NCBI RefSeq assembly: GCF_000227765.1
Contig: NZ_JH165159.1
Coordinates: forward strand, 300,345 to 351,808
Origin: Neisseria wadsworthii 9715
GTDB lineage: Bacteria; Pseudomonadota; Gammaproteobacteria; Burkholderiales; Neisseriaceae
Direction of reading: 5' to 3'
DNA: 51,464 nucleotides
The position numbers and the translations under genes are program-made. The first letter of the stretch is position 1; each line of letters begins with the position of its first letter. Of the stretch, positions 7,598-15,879 are shown in pieces. The notes under the pieces are model-generated. The model saw only the letters and a list, made by a program, of their open reading frames with translations, did no database searches and had not been told where the DNA came from.

Positions 7598-8755
7598 TTA
7601 CAGCTTGTGGCAGATATCGCCGAAGGCAAAGCCCTGCCAATCTACGTCGATTTCCCGCCCGAATGCGATAACTTTGAATAATTCGCCCATTTCGTGCTGG
7701 GCGGTCAGTTTGTGCAGGTTGGCGGCTTCGCGGATGTAGTCGGGCGAGGCGGTTGCCTGCGGCGGGAAAGTTTCCGCCAGCAATTCGGTGATGCCTAAGT
7801 TCAGTAAAAACGCGGCCTGCGTGGTGTAGCCGATGAGGTCGAGGCCGGCGTCGGTGCCGGCTTGGGCGATGTCGGTAAAGTTGACGTGGGCGGTCAGGTC
7901 GGTGAGGCCGATGTTGAAAAAAGGATCGTGAATGCTGTGGTGGCGGTAGTGGCCGATGAGCGTGCCTTCGCTGCGCTGAGGGTGGTAATACTGGGCGGCG
8001 TCGAAACCGTAATCAATCAGGATGACGGCGCCGCGCGCCAAGCGTTCGCCCAAGGTGTGCACAAATGCGTATTGCTCCGGATGCAGCTCGCTGGTGTAGC
8101 CTTGCTGCGGCGGAATGTATTGTGCGGCAGCGGCTTGCAGCCCGGGTTGTTCGAGCGCTTGGGGCGTGAGGGTGAAATGCCTGTCTGAAAGGCTGACGCC
8201 GAGGCGCTGGTAATGTGGGCTGCTGTATTGAATGAGTTCGCACGGCATGGCGTCCAGCACCTCGTTGCCGATGATGATGCCGTTGAATTGTTCGGGTAAG
8301 GCGCTGAGGTGGGTAACTTTACCGGCATGTTCGGGCGCGGTTGCGGCGATGTGCTGTTTTTGGCGCTCCGCAAGCTCGGGCGAAAGTTCGATGATGTAGT
8401 AGTGCGATAAGGTGTCGGCGCAGCTTTGCAGCAATACGGCGGCCAAGTCGCCAGTGCCTGCACCGAATTCGTAGAGGTTGCCTTCGGTTTGGGGTAAAAG
8501 GGCGTTGAGCTGTCGGGCGAGTGTCTGCCCGAATAGCGGGGTGAGGGTGGGTGCAGTGATGAAGTCGCCTGCTGCGCCGATTTTGTGAGCACCGCCGGTG
8601 TAGTAGCCGTATCGGGGGGAGTAAAGCGCCAGCTGCATGAAGCGGGAAAACGGAATCCAGCCGTTTTGGGCTTGGATTTCTTCGCGGATGATGGTTTGCA
8701 ATTGCTCGCTGGCGGCAGCCGCCTCTGCGGATGGTGGCGGAAGTGTTGTTTTCAT
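7598..8755 (-). CDS. class I SAM-dependent methyltransferase, MidA/NDUFAF7 family
   Basis: The 385-residue protein has the N-terminal family block FSRFMQLALYSPRYGYYTGG, the SAM-binding motif YEFGAGTGDLAAVLL (about 95-109) and GNEVLDAMPCELIQY, all typical of the COG1565/DUF185 family. The mitochondrial relative NDUFAF7 methylates an arginine of complex I during assembly; whether the bacterial protein does so is unproven. A DUS at 8178-8189 lies inside the gene and codes for SDRHF. It stands alone between the tRNA promoter region and the dcw promoter, reading away from mraZ. Confidence 0.8.
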   Translation of the reverse strand: MKTTLPPPSAEAAAASEQLQTIIREEIQAQNGWIPFSRFMQLALYSPRYGYYTGGAHKIGAAGDFITAPTLTPLFGQTLARQLNALLPQTEGNLYEFGAGTGDLAAVLLQSCADTLSHYYIIELSPELAERQKQHIAATAPEHAGKVTHLSALPEQFNGIIIGNEVLDAMPCELIQYSSPHYQRLGVSLSDRHFTLTPQALEQPGLQAAAAQYIPPQQGYTSELHPEQYAFVHTLGERLARGAVILIDYGFDAAQYYHPQRSEGTLIGHYRHHSIHDPFFNIGLTDLTAHVNFTDIAQAGTDAGLDLIGYTTQAAFLLNLGITELLAETFPPQATASPDYIREAANLHKLTAQHEMGELFKVIAFGREIDVDWQGFAFGDICHKL

Positions 8756-8841
8756 AGTGTTATATTTTGTAAAAATAAGAGTGTTTGTTCTTATTATAAC
8801 GTGTGAAGCTGTTTGCTGTGTATGCCCCGCTGATTAGCCTT

Positions 8842-8853
8842 TTCAGACAGGCA
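8842..8853. other. single DUS between the MidA-like gene and mraZ
   Basis: One exact TTCAGACAGGCA in the divergent spacer 8756-9083. It has no inverted partner, so it is an uptake site only. Confidence 0.8.
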
Positions 8854-8976
8854 TTTTGCCTATGTGTAAGTGTTTGTTGGGTTTTTCATGCGGGGTTGGC
8901 GTGTAAGGATAGAGTGTGTGTCAGTAATGAAAGGTAAGTGCTTGTCTGAGCGGTTGTTTTTTTGGATTGTATGCGT

Positions 8977-9005
8977 TTGACCAATAAGAAGTTTTTTTTT
9001 ATAGT
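8977..9005 (+). promoter_or_regulatory. probable main dcw promoter
   Basis: TTGACC (8977-8982) and TATAGT (9000-9005) are 17 bases apart. The spacer ends in a run of T that reaches the -10 box (8992-9000). Transcription would begin near 9011-9013, exactly where the MraZ boxes begin. Confidence 0.7.
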
Positions 9006-9010
9006 GTCAC

Positions 9011-9040
9011 AAAGTGGGGTAAAGTGTATTAAAGTGCACC
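9011..9040 (+). promoter_or_regulatory. MraZ operator: three direct AAAGTG repeats
   Basis: AAAGTGGGGT, AAAGTGTATT and AAAGTGCACC follow each other at an exact ten-base period, one helical turn. Known MraZ sites are short direct repeats with a GTG core at this period just downstream of the mraZ promoter (TGGGN repeats in E. coli, AAAGTGG in mollicutes). Position over the start site predicts repression by MraZ of its own cluster. Confidence 0.8.
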
Positions 9041-9083
9041 AAAATCCCAAAAGAATATTATTCCGGCCTTAGGAGAAAGCATT

Positions 9084-9539
9084 TTGTTTGGCGGCGTTCA
9101 TGAATTAAGCATAGACAGCAAAGGGCGGTTGGCGATTCCTGCCAAGTTCCGCGAGCTTTTGCTGCGCCGCTATACGCCTTCTGTGGTGGTTACGTTGGAT
9201 TCGCGCAGCCGCATGCTGATTTATCCCGAAAGTGTTTGGGAGGGCGTGGCAGCGCAGCTTTTGGCTTTGCCTGTGGCCGGGAAACCTGTGTTGCAGCGTT
9301 ATCAAAACCTGCTTTTGCACAATGCCGATACTTTGGAGTTGGATGGAGCCGGCCGCATCCTGCTGCCTGCCAATTTGAGAAAACGCGTTGATTTCGATAA
9401 AGAAGTCACTCTGGTTGGTCGCGCCAACCGCTTGGAGCTTTGGGGGCGTGAGCATTGGGAAGCTGAAATGGAGCAGGCCTTGGATGCTGATCCTGAAGAT
9501 CTGGAAATGGAATTGGCGCAAACGGATTTGCAGCTATGA
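9084..9539 (+). CDS. mraZ: transcriptional regulator MraZ
   Basis: The 151-residue protein has the two AbrB-like MraZ repeats, with the [13 protein letters not shown] motif at the N-terminus and [15 protein letters not shown] in the second half, which bind the direct repeats ahead of the cluster. The start is a TTG at 9084, with AGGAG (9071-9075) eight bases upstream; no suitable ATG exists. The stop overlaps the ATG of rsmH as ATGA, so the two are translationally coupled. It is the first gene of the dcw cluster and probably represses the promoter at 8977-9005. Confidence 0.93.
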   Translation: MFGGVHELSIDSKGRLAIPAKFRELLLRRYTPSVVVTLDSRSRMLIYPESVWEGVAAQLLALPVAGKPVLQRYQNLLLHNADTLELDGAGRILLPANLRKRVDFDKEVTLVGRANRLELWGREHWEAEMEQALDADPEDLEMELAQTDLQL

Positions 9540-10498
9540 CGGAGCAGGCGGCATTTCAGCATGTAACCGTTTTGCTGAACGAGGCGGTGGATGCTTTGGC
9601 AGTTCGTGAAAACGGCATTTATGTAGACGGCACTTTCGGTAGGGGAGGGCATTCCCGCCTGATTTTGTCGAAGCTGGGTGAGGCGGGCCGTTTGGTGGTG
9701 TTTGATAAAGACCCGCAGGCAATTGCTGTGGCGCAGGCGCTGGCGGAGCAGGATAAGCGCGTGAGCGTGGTGCATAACGGTTTTGCCACGTTTCAGACAG
9801 CCTTGAATGAACTGGGTATAAATAAAATTGACGGTGCTTTGTTTGATTTGGGCATTTCTTCCCCGCAGATTGACGACGGCGCGCGCGGTTTCAGCTTCCG
9901 TTATGATGCGCCACTGGATATGCGGATGGATACGACGCGGGGTATGTCGGCCGCCGAATGGATTGCGGTGGCCCAAGAGCAAGAATTACATGAGGTGATT
10001 AAGAATTATGGTGAAGAGCGGTTTAGTCGCCAGATTGCGCGCGCCATTGTTTTGCAACGCGAGGAAAGCCCTATTGATACAACCGGCAAGCTGGCGAAAC
10101 TCGTGGCACAAGCCGTCCGTACTCGTGAGCGCGGCCAAGATCCGGCGACCCGGACGTTCCAAGCCGTTCGGATTTTCATCAACCGTGAGCTTGAAGAGGT
10201 AAAGGCGGTGCTGCCGCAAGTGGTGGCAAGATTAAATGAAGGCGGCAGGCTGGCTGTGATTGCGTTTCACTCGTTGGAAGACCGTATCGTGAAGCAGTTT
10301 ATCAAGCAGTATTCCACTCATGCTCCGCTGCCTAAGTGGGCAGCGATAAGGGAAGCAGATTTGCCGCAGCCTCCTTTGAAGGCAATCGGTAAGGCTGTTA
10401 AGCCTTCGGATGAAGAAATCAGAATGAATCCCCGCGCGCGCTCTGCGGTGTTGCGTGTGGCGGAGCGCACAAGCGGCGTGTTTGAACAAGATGCATAA
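9536..10498 (+). CDS. rsmH: 16S rRNA (cytosine(1402)-N(4))-methyltransferase
   Basis: The 320-residue enzyme uses SAM to methylate N4 of C1402 in 16S r[16 protein letters not shown], the SAM motif [11 protein letters not shown] (about 30-40), [10 protein letters not shown] and [12 protein letters not shown] are all present and the length is normal. It overlaps mraZ by ATGA and precedes ftsL, the usual dcw order. A lone DUS (10517-10528) lies in the short spacer before ftsL. Confidence 0.96.
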   Translation: MTEQAAFQHVTVLLNEAVDALAVRENGIYVDGTFGRGGHSRLILSKLGEAGRLVVFDKDPQAIAVAQALAEQDKRVSVVHNGFATFQTALNELGINKIDGALFDLGISSPQIDDGARGFSFRYDAPLDMRMDTTRGMSAAEWIAVAQEQELHEVIKNYGEERFSRQIARAIVLQREESPIDTTGKLAKLVAQAVRTRERGQDPATRTFQAVRIFINRELEEVKAVLPQVVARLNEGGRLAVIAFHSLEDRIVKQFIKQYSTHAPLPKWAAIREADLPQPPLKAIGKAVKPSDEEIRMNPRARSAVLRVAERTSGVFEQDA

Positions 10499-10537
10499 AA
10501 TCAGGGCAGGGTACTATGCCTGTCTGAAAAAGTTGAT

Positions 10538-10798
10538 ATGAATAAGTTGAATATTTTGCTGCTGGCATTGGCCTTGGTATCCGGTGTGTCAGTGGTAACC
10601 GTGCAAAACCAGTCGCGCCAGTATTTTATCGCACTGGATAAAGCGCAGAAGCAAAAAACGGTGCTGGAGCAGGAATATGCCCGTTTGAAATTCGAGCAGG
10701 CCAAGTTGGCGAACCACCAGCTGATTAAGGTGGCGGCAAAAGAACAAAACCTCCGTCCGCCCGCTCAAGAGGATACACAAATCGTGGAAGTAAAATAA
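10538..10798 (+). CDS. ftsL: cell division protein FtsL
   Basis: The 86-residue bitopic protein has a short cytoplasmic start, one membrane helix (about 5-22, [15 protein letters not shown]) and a periplasmic coiled coil ([20 protein letters not shown]), as expected for FtsL, which joins FtsB and FtsQ to activate FtsW and FtsI at the septum. Low sequence conservation is normal, so the call rests on size, topology and its place between rsmH and ftsI. The DUS just upstream leaves little room for a strong ribosome-binding site. Confidence 0.88.
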   Translation: MNKLNILLLALALVSGVSVVTVQNQSRQYFIALDKAQKQKTVLEQEYARLKFEQAKLANHQLIKVAAKEQNLRPPAQEDTQIVEVK

Positions 10799-10815
10799 TT
10801 TTAGAGAATAGTTGC

Positions 10816-12582
10816 ATGTTAATCAAAAACGAATATAAACCCAAAATGCTGGCCAAACAGCCTAAGGTACCGAAAGGAATCGGCACCAACGGTCGTATCC
10901 TGTTTGTGCTTGGCGGTTTGGCAGTGGCTTTCGTGGCCTTAATCGGTCGGGGCGTTTATCTGCAAACCAGCGAACATGCTTTTCTGAAAGATCAGGGGGA
11001 TCGCCGTTTTGTGCGCACCGTTGCGCTTACGGCTTCACGGGGCATGATTTCCGATAGAAACGGCGCCACGCTTGCTCTAAGCGCACCTACGGAATCGCTG
11101 TATGCCATTCCTTCGGCAATGGATGAGATGCCGACTAATGCGCAAATCATCAAACTGGCGAAATTGCTAGGTATGCCTGAGAGCGAAGTTGAGGACAAGC
11201 TGTCGAAAAAAGATAAAGACTTCATATATATCAAGCGCCAGTTGCCGCATGAAGTGGCAAAGCAGATAGAAGATTTGGGGATTAAGGGTTTGGCATTCCA
11301 AAAAGAAGCCAAGCGTCAATACCCTATGGGTAATCTCTTTGCGCATGTAATTGGTTTTACCAATATCGACGGCAAAGGCCAGGAAGGCTTGGAACTTTCG
11401 CGCGAAGAAGAATTGCGCGGCGTTAACGGCGCCAAAGTGGTTTTGCGCGATAATAAAGGCAATATTGTCGATAGCTTGGATTCACCACGCAACAGCGACC
11501 CGAAAAACGGCAATGACTTGGTTTTGTCGCTTGACCAGCGGATCCAAACGCTTGCCTATGACGAGTTGAATAAAGCCATCGACCATCACAAAGCCAAAGC
11601 AGGCAGCGCTGTTGTGTTGGACGCGAAAACCGGTGAAATTCTCGCTTTGGTCAACAGCCCTGCTTATGATCCGAACCGCCCCGGCCAAGCCAGCAGCGAG
11701 CAGCGCCGCAACCGCGCGGTAACCGATATGATCGAGCCCGGTTCAACCATGAAGCCTTTCCCGATTGCAAAAGCCATCGATTCCGGCAAAGTAAACGAAG
11801 CATCTTGGTTTAACACGCATCCTTATTCAATCGGCGGTAATGTGGTGCGCGATACCCATGTGTATGCAGCCTTGAATTTGCGCGGCATTATGCAGAAGTC
11901 TTCTAATGTGGGCACCAGCAAACTTTCTGCGATGTTCAGCCCGCAGGAAATGTATGAGTTTTACAGCAGCGTAGGCATTGGTAAGCGCATGCATTCGGGT
12001 TTTCCGGGAGAAACCGCCGGTATTTTGCATAACTGGAAACGCTGGCAGCCGTTTAGTCAGGCAACGATGTCGTTCGGTTACGGCTTGCAAACCAGTCTTT
12101 TGCAGCTTGCCCGTTCTTACACTGTGTTTACCACTGATGGCCGTTTGTTGCCTATCAGCTTTGAGAAGCAGTTGATGGCGCCGAAAGGCGAGCAGGTGAT
12201 TAAACCCGAAACCGCAGCGTTGATGCGTAAAATCATGGTTTCCGTAACGGAGCCGGGCGGCACGGGCACTGCCGGTTCGGTAGAAGGCTTTAATGTGGCA
12301 GCGAAAACCGGTACGGCGCGCAAATTGGTTAACGGCCGCTATGCCAATGACAAACATATGGCAACGTTTGTCGGTTTCGCACCGGCAGAAAATCCGCGCG
12401 TGATTGTGGCTGTGAATGTGGATGAACCCACCAAAAACGGCTATTACGGCGGCACGGTAGCCGGCCCGGTATTTAAGAGTGTGATGTCGGGCAGCTTGAA
12501 CATTTTGGGCGTGGCGCCTACCAAGCAGTTGACCAACACAACCACAATCCACGTTGCTGAAAAAACCAACCAAACCTTATGA
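10816..12582 (+). CDS. ftsI: penicillin-binding protein 2 (FtsI/PenA), septal transpeptidase
   Basis: The 588-residue enzyme cross-links septal peptidoglycan and is a beta-lactam target. After an N-terminal membrane helix (about 28-46) come the PBP dimerisation region and the transpeptidase domain with STMK (catalytic S310), SSN (362-364) and KTGTARK (K497). The numbering matches gonococcal PenA without gaps at these points. Residues 312 and 316 are Met and Pro, where the usual gonococcal protein has Ile and Val; 483, 501 and 545 are Thr, Ala and Gly. No DUS lies within the gene, and base composition is more AT-rich than the murE that follows. Its end overlaps a possible upstream extension of murE. 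Confidence 0.96.
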   Translation: MLIKNEYKPKMLAKQPKVPKGIGTNGRILFVLGGLAVAFVALIGRGVYLQTSEHAFLKDQGDRRFVRTVALTASRGMISDRNGATLALSAPTESLYAIPSAMDEMPTNAQIIKLAKLLGMPESEVEDKLSKKDKDFIYIKRQLPHEVAKQIEDLGIKGLAFQKEAKRQYPMGNLFAHVIGFTNIDGKGQEGLELSREEELRGVNGAKVVLRDNKGNIVDSLDSPRNSDPKNGNDLVLSLDQRIQTLAYDELNKAIDHHKAKAGSAVVLDAKTGEILALVNSPAYDPNRPGQASSEQRRNRAVTDMIEPGSTMKPFPIAKAIDSGKVNEASWFNTHPYSIGGNVVRDTHVYAALNLRGIMQKSSNVGTSKLSAMFSPQEMYEFYSSVGIGKRMHSGFPGETAGILHNWKRWQPFSQATMSFGYGLQTSLLQLARSYTVFTTDGRLLPISFEKQLMAPKGEQVIKPETAALMRKIMVSVTEPGGTGTAGSVEGFNVAAKTGTARKLVNGRYANDKHMATFVGFAPAENPRVIVAVNVDEPTKNGYYGGTVAGPVFKSVMSGSLNILGVAPTKQLTNTTTIHVAEKTNQTL

Positions 12583-12601
12583 ATTTAAGAGAAATTTTAA
12601 T

Positions 12602-14077
12602 ATGTTCAGCGACTTAGTTCCTTTAGCTGAAACCGACTTACCGCCCTTGCTGTGTGAAAACGCAGCAGGGCGTTTGTTGCATTCAGACAGCCGTAAAATC
12701 AAACAAGGCGACATTTTCATTGCCTGTCAGGGCGAATACACCGACGGGCGCGAGTATATCCCCGCTGCCGTTGCCAACGGCGCGGCTTTTGTTTTTTGGG
12801 ATGACGACGGCAAATTCGCGTGGAATCCCGAATGGAACGTGCCCAATCAAGGCATTAAAAACCTGAAAACCCGCGCCGGAATCGTCGCCGCCCAAGTGTA
12901 CGGCAATCTTTCAGACGGCCTCAAAGTGTGGGGCGTAACCGGTACCAACGGCAAAACCTCCGTTACTCAATGGCTGGCGCAGGTGGCTGATTTGCTAAAT
13001 GAAAAATGCGCCATCATCGGCACCGTCGGCAACGGTTTCTGGGGCGAATTGCAGGAAGCCACCCACACCACGCCCGATCCCGTTTCCGTGCAAACCCTGC
13101 TGCACCGGTTCAAACAGCAAGGCGCAAAAGCCGTAGCGATGGAAGTGTCCAGCCACGGCCTCGACCAATTCCGCGTGAACGGCGTGCCTTTTCAGACGGC
13201 CGTGTTCACCAACCTCACCCGCGACCATCTCGACTACCACGGCAGCATGGAATCCTACGGCGAAATCAAATCCCGCCTGTTTTACTGGCAAGGTTTGCAA
13301 CACGCCGTGATTAATGTGGACGACCCGTTCGGCGCAGCGCTGGCAGGCCGTCTGAAAACAGAACGCCCCAAATTAAACGTGTACGGCTACGGCTTTGCAG
13401 AACAAGCCGACATCCGCATCACCCGATTCACCGCCTCTTCAGACGGCATGACCGTGCAGCTCGACACCCCGTGGGGCAGCGGCGAAGTCAAAACCCGCTT
13501 GCTCGGCCGCTTCAACGCCCAAAACCTCGCTTCGTGCGTCGGCGTATTGTGGTCGGCGGGCTACCCGTTGGACGAAGTATTGCGCGTGCTTGCCCAAATC
13601 CGCCCCGCCACCGGGCGTATGGACTGCATCATGAACCCCGGCAAACCGCTTGTCGTCGTCGATTACGCCCACACCCCCGATGCCCTCGAAAAAGCACTTG
13701 CCACCTTGCAGGAAATCAAACCGCAAGGCGCAAACCTGTGGTGCGTGTTCGGCTGCGGCGGCAACCGCGACAAAGGCAAACGCCCGCTGATGGGCGCGGC
13801 TGCCGTAGCCGGCGCGGATAAAGTCGTCGTGACCAGCGACAACCCGCGCATGGAAGAGCCTGCCGACATCATCAACGACATCCTCCCCGCCGTACCCTAC
13901 CCCGAACACGTCGAAACAGACCGCCGCTCGGCCATCGAATACGCGGTTAAACACGCCGCCGCCAACGACATCATCCTGATTGCCGGCAAAGGCCACGAAA
14001 CCTATCAGGACGTGCAGGGTCAGAAGCACTATTTTTCCGATTTCGACGAAGCGCAGAAAGCTTTGGCGGGAAGGTAG
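12602..14077 (+). CDS. murE: UDP-MurNAc-tripeptide synthetase MurE (meso-diaminopimelate type)
   Basis: The 491-residue cytoplasmic ligase adds meso-diaminopimelate to UDP-MurNAc-L-Ala-D-Glu. The ATP loop GVTGTNGKTSVTQ lies near residue 110, and the DNPR box (about 418-421) marks meso-DAP rather than lysine use. ATG at 12602 matches the normal N-terminus; an in-frame ATG at 12554 would only overlap ftsI. From here the third codon positions are clearly richer in C and G than in ftsI. The gene carries four foreign-dialect DUS (12910, 13191, 13345 and the AT form at 13438) and none of the TG-wad form. This is the left end of the dialect island. Confidence 0.95.
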   Translation: MFSDLVPLAETDLPPLLCENAAGRLLHSDSRKIKQGDIFIACQGEYTDGREYIPAAVANGAAFVFWDDDGKFAWNPEWNVPNQGIKNLKTRAGIVAAQVYGNLSDGLKVWGVTGTNGKTSVTQWLAQVADLLNEKCAIIGTVGNGFWGELQEATHTTPDPVSVQTLLHRFKQQGAKAVAMEVSSHGLDQFRVNGVPFQTAVFTNLTRDHLDYHGSMESYGEIKSRLFYWQGLQHAVINVDDPFGAALAGRLKTERPKLNVYGYGFAEQADIRITRFTASSDGMTVQLDTPWGSGEVKTRLLGRFNAQNLASCVGVLWSAGYPLDEVLRVLAQIRPATGRMDCIMNPGKPLVVVDYAHTPDALEKALATLQEIKPQGANLWCVFGCGGNRDKGKRPLMGAAAVAGADKVVVTSDNPRMEEPADIINDILPAVPYPEHVETDRRSAIEYAVKHAAANDIILIAGKGHETYQDVQGQKHYFSDFDEAQKALAGR

Positions 14078-14103
14078 TTTTGGCGAAGCTCACAAAGTTC
14101 GCT

Positions 14104-14162
14104 TTCAGACGGCCTTAGTATGGGCATATTTCAAATGCCTGTCTGAAAAGGCTGTCTGAACA
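14104..14162. other. mixed-dialect DUS cluster behind murE
   Basis: An AG-DUS (14104-14115), a TG-wadDUS (14136-14147) and a hybrid GGCTGTCTGAA (14150-14160) lie within 60 bases. The first two face each other across about 20 bases and could form an imperfect terminator stem. Confidence 0.7.
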
Positions 14163-14207
14163 ATAAAAATATTTAAAACTCACTAAACAAAACGGAAAGG
14201 AAAACGT

Positions 14208-15227
14208 ATGGGTATTTATCGTTGCAACAAATGTGGATATTTGGCAGAACATGCTTGGCAGCCGAATATGGCGGAAGTAGGTTGTCCTAAATGTCATGCA
14301 CCCAATAAGGTTTACGACACTTTGTTTTTTGTTCAAAAACTTTTAGAGCGTTATTTTGCGGTAAATCGGGAGTTGCAGGCTTTAAAAATCCAAGAGCAGG
14401 AATCCACAGAAGAGCATAATCAGCAACAAGCACAGCAAGCGGAACATGAGCAAAGTAATTTATTGATAGGTGTAAACCTTGCCGCCACCGATGTATTAGC
14501 TACGGCAGAACAGCATGAGCCGCTGAAACAATGGTTTTTTAAGCAAAATATTATGCCTACGTTTGATTATTCCGCAGTGGATATGAGCGGTTATTTCGAT
14601 GAGGCTGCAGCAGAAATCGGCGATAAATACCACATTACCAAAGACATTTTAGGGCGTATTGGATGGGCATACCGCAACAGCCATACCGGCATCAACATTG
14701 ATGTCGGCAAAATGGCGCAAAAAGATGCGCAATTAATCAATAATCTGTGCCGTCAGTTTTACAGCCACACATTGTTTGCGAAATATTTTTATCAAAAACA
14801 GGAAAAAGTTATCCGGTTGAATTTACAAAAAGCTGCGGCCATCAAACATTTCTTTAGCGGTGGTTGGCTGGAGTGGTACGTTTTGGGAAAAATGCTAACC
14901 GAGGCCAAGCAGCGGGGCAAAGCCTATGCTTTTTCTTGTGCTCGCAATGTAAAAATCAAGTTTGGCAATGAAGATATTTATGAGTTGGATGTGGTGTTTA
15001 TGCCGCTTGGGCAGCCGCCGTTGATTATTGAATGCAAGTCGGGCGAGTTCCGCAAAGACATTGAAAAATACGTACGTTTGAAAAAAAGGCTGAACCTGCC
15101 TGCCGAGCGGTTTATCGTATTGGCAACGGATTTGGAAGCTACCCAAGCCGCTGCCTTAAGCAGTATGTATGAATTAACGTTTGCTACGCCGAAAACGTTA
15201 ATGAAACATATACGGGACACTATGTAG
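14208..15227 (+). CDS. zinc-ribbon protein with C-terminal PD-(D/E)XK nuclease domain (DUF1887-like)
   Basis: The 339-residue protein opens with a zinc ribbon (C6-x2-C9 and C26-x2-C29), then a glutamine-rich probable coiled coil (about 45-85), a middle domain without a known match, and a C-terminal nuclease-like domain. The last has GGWLE (E222), ELD (D261) and IIECKSG (E275, K277), the acid-acid-ExK pattern of PD-(D/E)XK nucleases, and most resembles the DUF1887/Card1-type nuclease. A CARF sensor domain is not evident. Codon use is AT-rich, unlike flanking mur genes. It lies between murE and murF and is followed by an AG-dialect DUS terminator. Function is inferred only; defence or DNA processing are possible. 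Confidence 0.6.
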   Translation: MGIYRCNKCGYLAEHAWQPNMAEVGCPKCHAPNKVYDTLFFVQKLLERYFAVNRELQALKIQEQESTEEHNQQQAQQAEHEQSNLLIGVNLAATDVLATAEQHEPLKQWFFKQNIMPTFDYSAVDMSGYFDEAAAEIGDKYHITKDILGRIGWAYRNSHTGINIDVGKMAQKDAQLINNLCRQFYSHTLFAKYFYQKQEKVIRLNLQKAAAIKHFFSGGWLEWYVLGKMLTEAKQRGKAYAFSCARNVKIKFGNEDIYELDVVFMPLGQPPLIIECKSGEFRKDIEKYVRLKKRLNLPAERFIVLATDLEATQAAALSSMYELTFATPKTLMKHIRDTM

Positions 15228-15243
15228 TAAGACAGGCAACTTT

Positions 15244-15280
15244 TTCAGACGGCCTCTTCCTAACTCAAAGGCCGTCTGAA
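15244..15280. terminator. inverted AG-DUS pair
   Basis: TTCAGACGGCCT (15244-15255) and AGGCCGTCTGAA (15269-15280) form a stem with a 13-base loop. Both arms are of the AG dialect, unlike terminators outside the island. Confidence 0.75.
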
Positions 15281-15302
15281 TAAAAGAAAGGATGTTAACC
15301 AA

Positions 15303-15824
15303 ATGATGTCGAAGTACAGTGGCCGGATATTGTGCGTTATCGGCTTAGTCTTTATATGGGGCTGCCAAACCAAACACGCCCCGCGGCCAACCCAAGAATT
15401 AGCCGCACTCAGAGCCATGCCCGCACCTACCGAGCAAAGCCTGATCAACCCCGTTAAAGGCCACTCTTTCGACGACAGTTGGCATGCACCGCGCAGCGGC
15501 GGCCGCAAACACGAAGGCGTGGATATTTTCGCCAAAACAGGCACGCCGGTACGCAGCACCACCGCAGGCATTGTTACCAAACTCGGCAAAAACCGCTTGG
15601 GCGGCAAAGTGATCGGCATACAAGGCCCGGGCGCGTGGCATTATTACGCCCACCTAGACAAATTCGCCGGCCGCAAACTCTACCGCCGCGTGAAAGCGGG
15701 CGAAGTGATCGGCTATGTCGGTAAAACCGGCAATGCTAAAAATACCCGCCCCCATCTGCATTACGGTGTTTACCTGCCGGGCGGAGCGGTGAATCCTTAT
15801 CCGTTGATTGATCAGAGTAGATAG
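15303..15824 (+). CDS. M23 family metallopeptidase lipoprotein
   Basis: The 173-residue protein has a lipoprotein signal ending in FIWGC (lipidated Cys about residue 21) and a compact M23 LytM domain. The zinc and catalytic motifs are HEGVDIF (HxxxD) and HLHYGVY (HxH), both complete, so it is probably an active peptidoglycan endopeptidase or carboxypeptidase anchored in the membrane facing the periplasm. Length suits a single-domain enzyme. It lies between the nuclease and NYN genes in the murE-murF gap and ends just before an AG-DUS (15823-15834). Confidence 0.83.
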   Translation: MMSKYSGRILCVIGLVFIWGCQTKHAPRPTQELAALRAMPAPTEQSLINPVKGHSFDDSWHAPRSGGRKHEGVDIFAKTGTPVRSTTAGIVTKLGKNRLGGKVIGIQGPGAWHYYAHLDKFAGRKLYRRVKAGEVIGYVGKTGNAKNTRPHLHYGVYLPGGAVNPYPLIDQSR

Positions 15825-15879
15825 GCCGTCTGAAAAATATATAAAATAAATAATGTTACTAAATAATAAAAGGGGAATT

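Noticed and set aside
11827-12573. 248-codon open frame on the minus strand across ftsI
   Set aside because: It lies fully antisense to a conserved gene and gives no recognisable protein.
13439-14029. 196-codon open frame on the minus strand across murE
   Set aside because: GC-rich third positions of murE create long antisense frames; the protein looks like a shadow, rich in Val, Gly and Phe.
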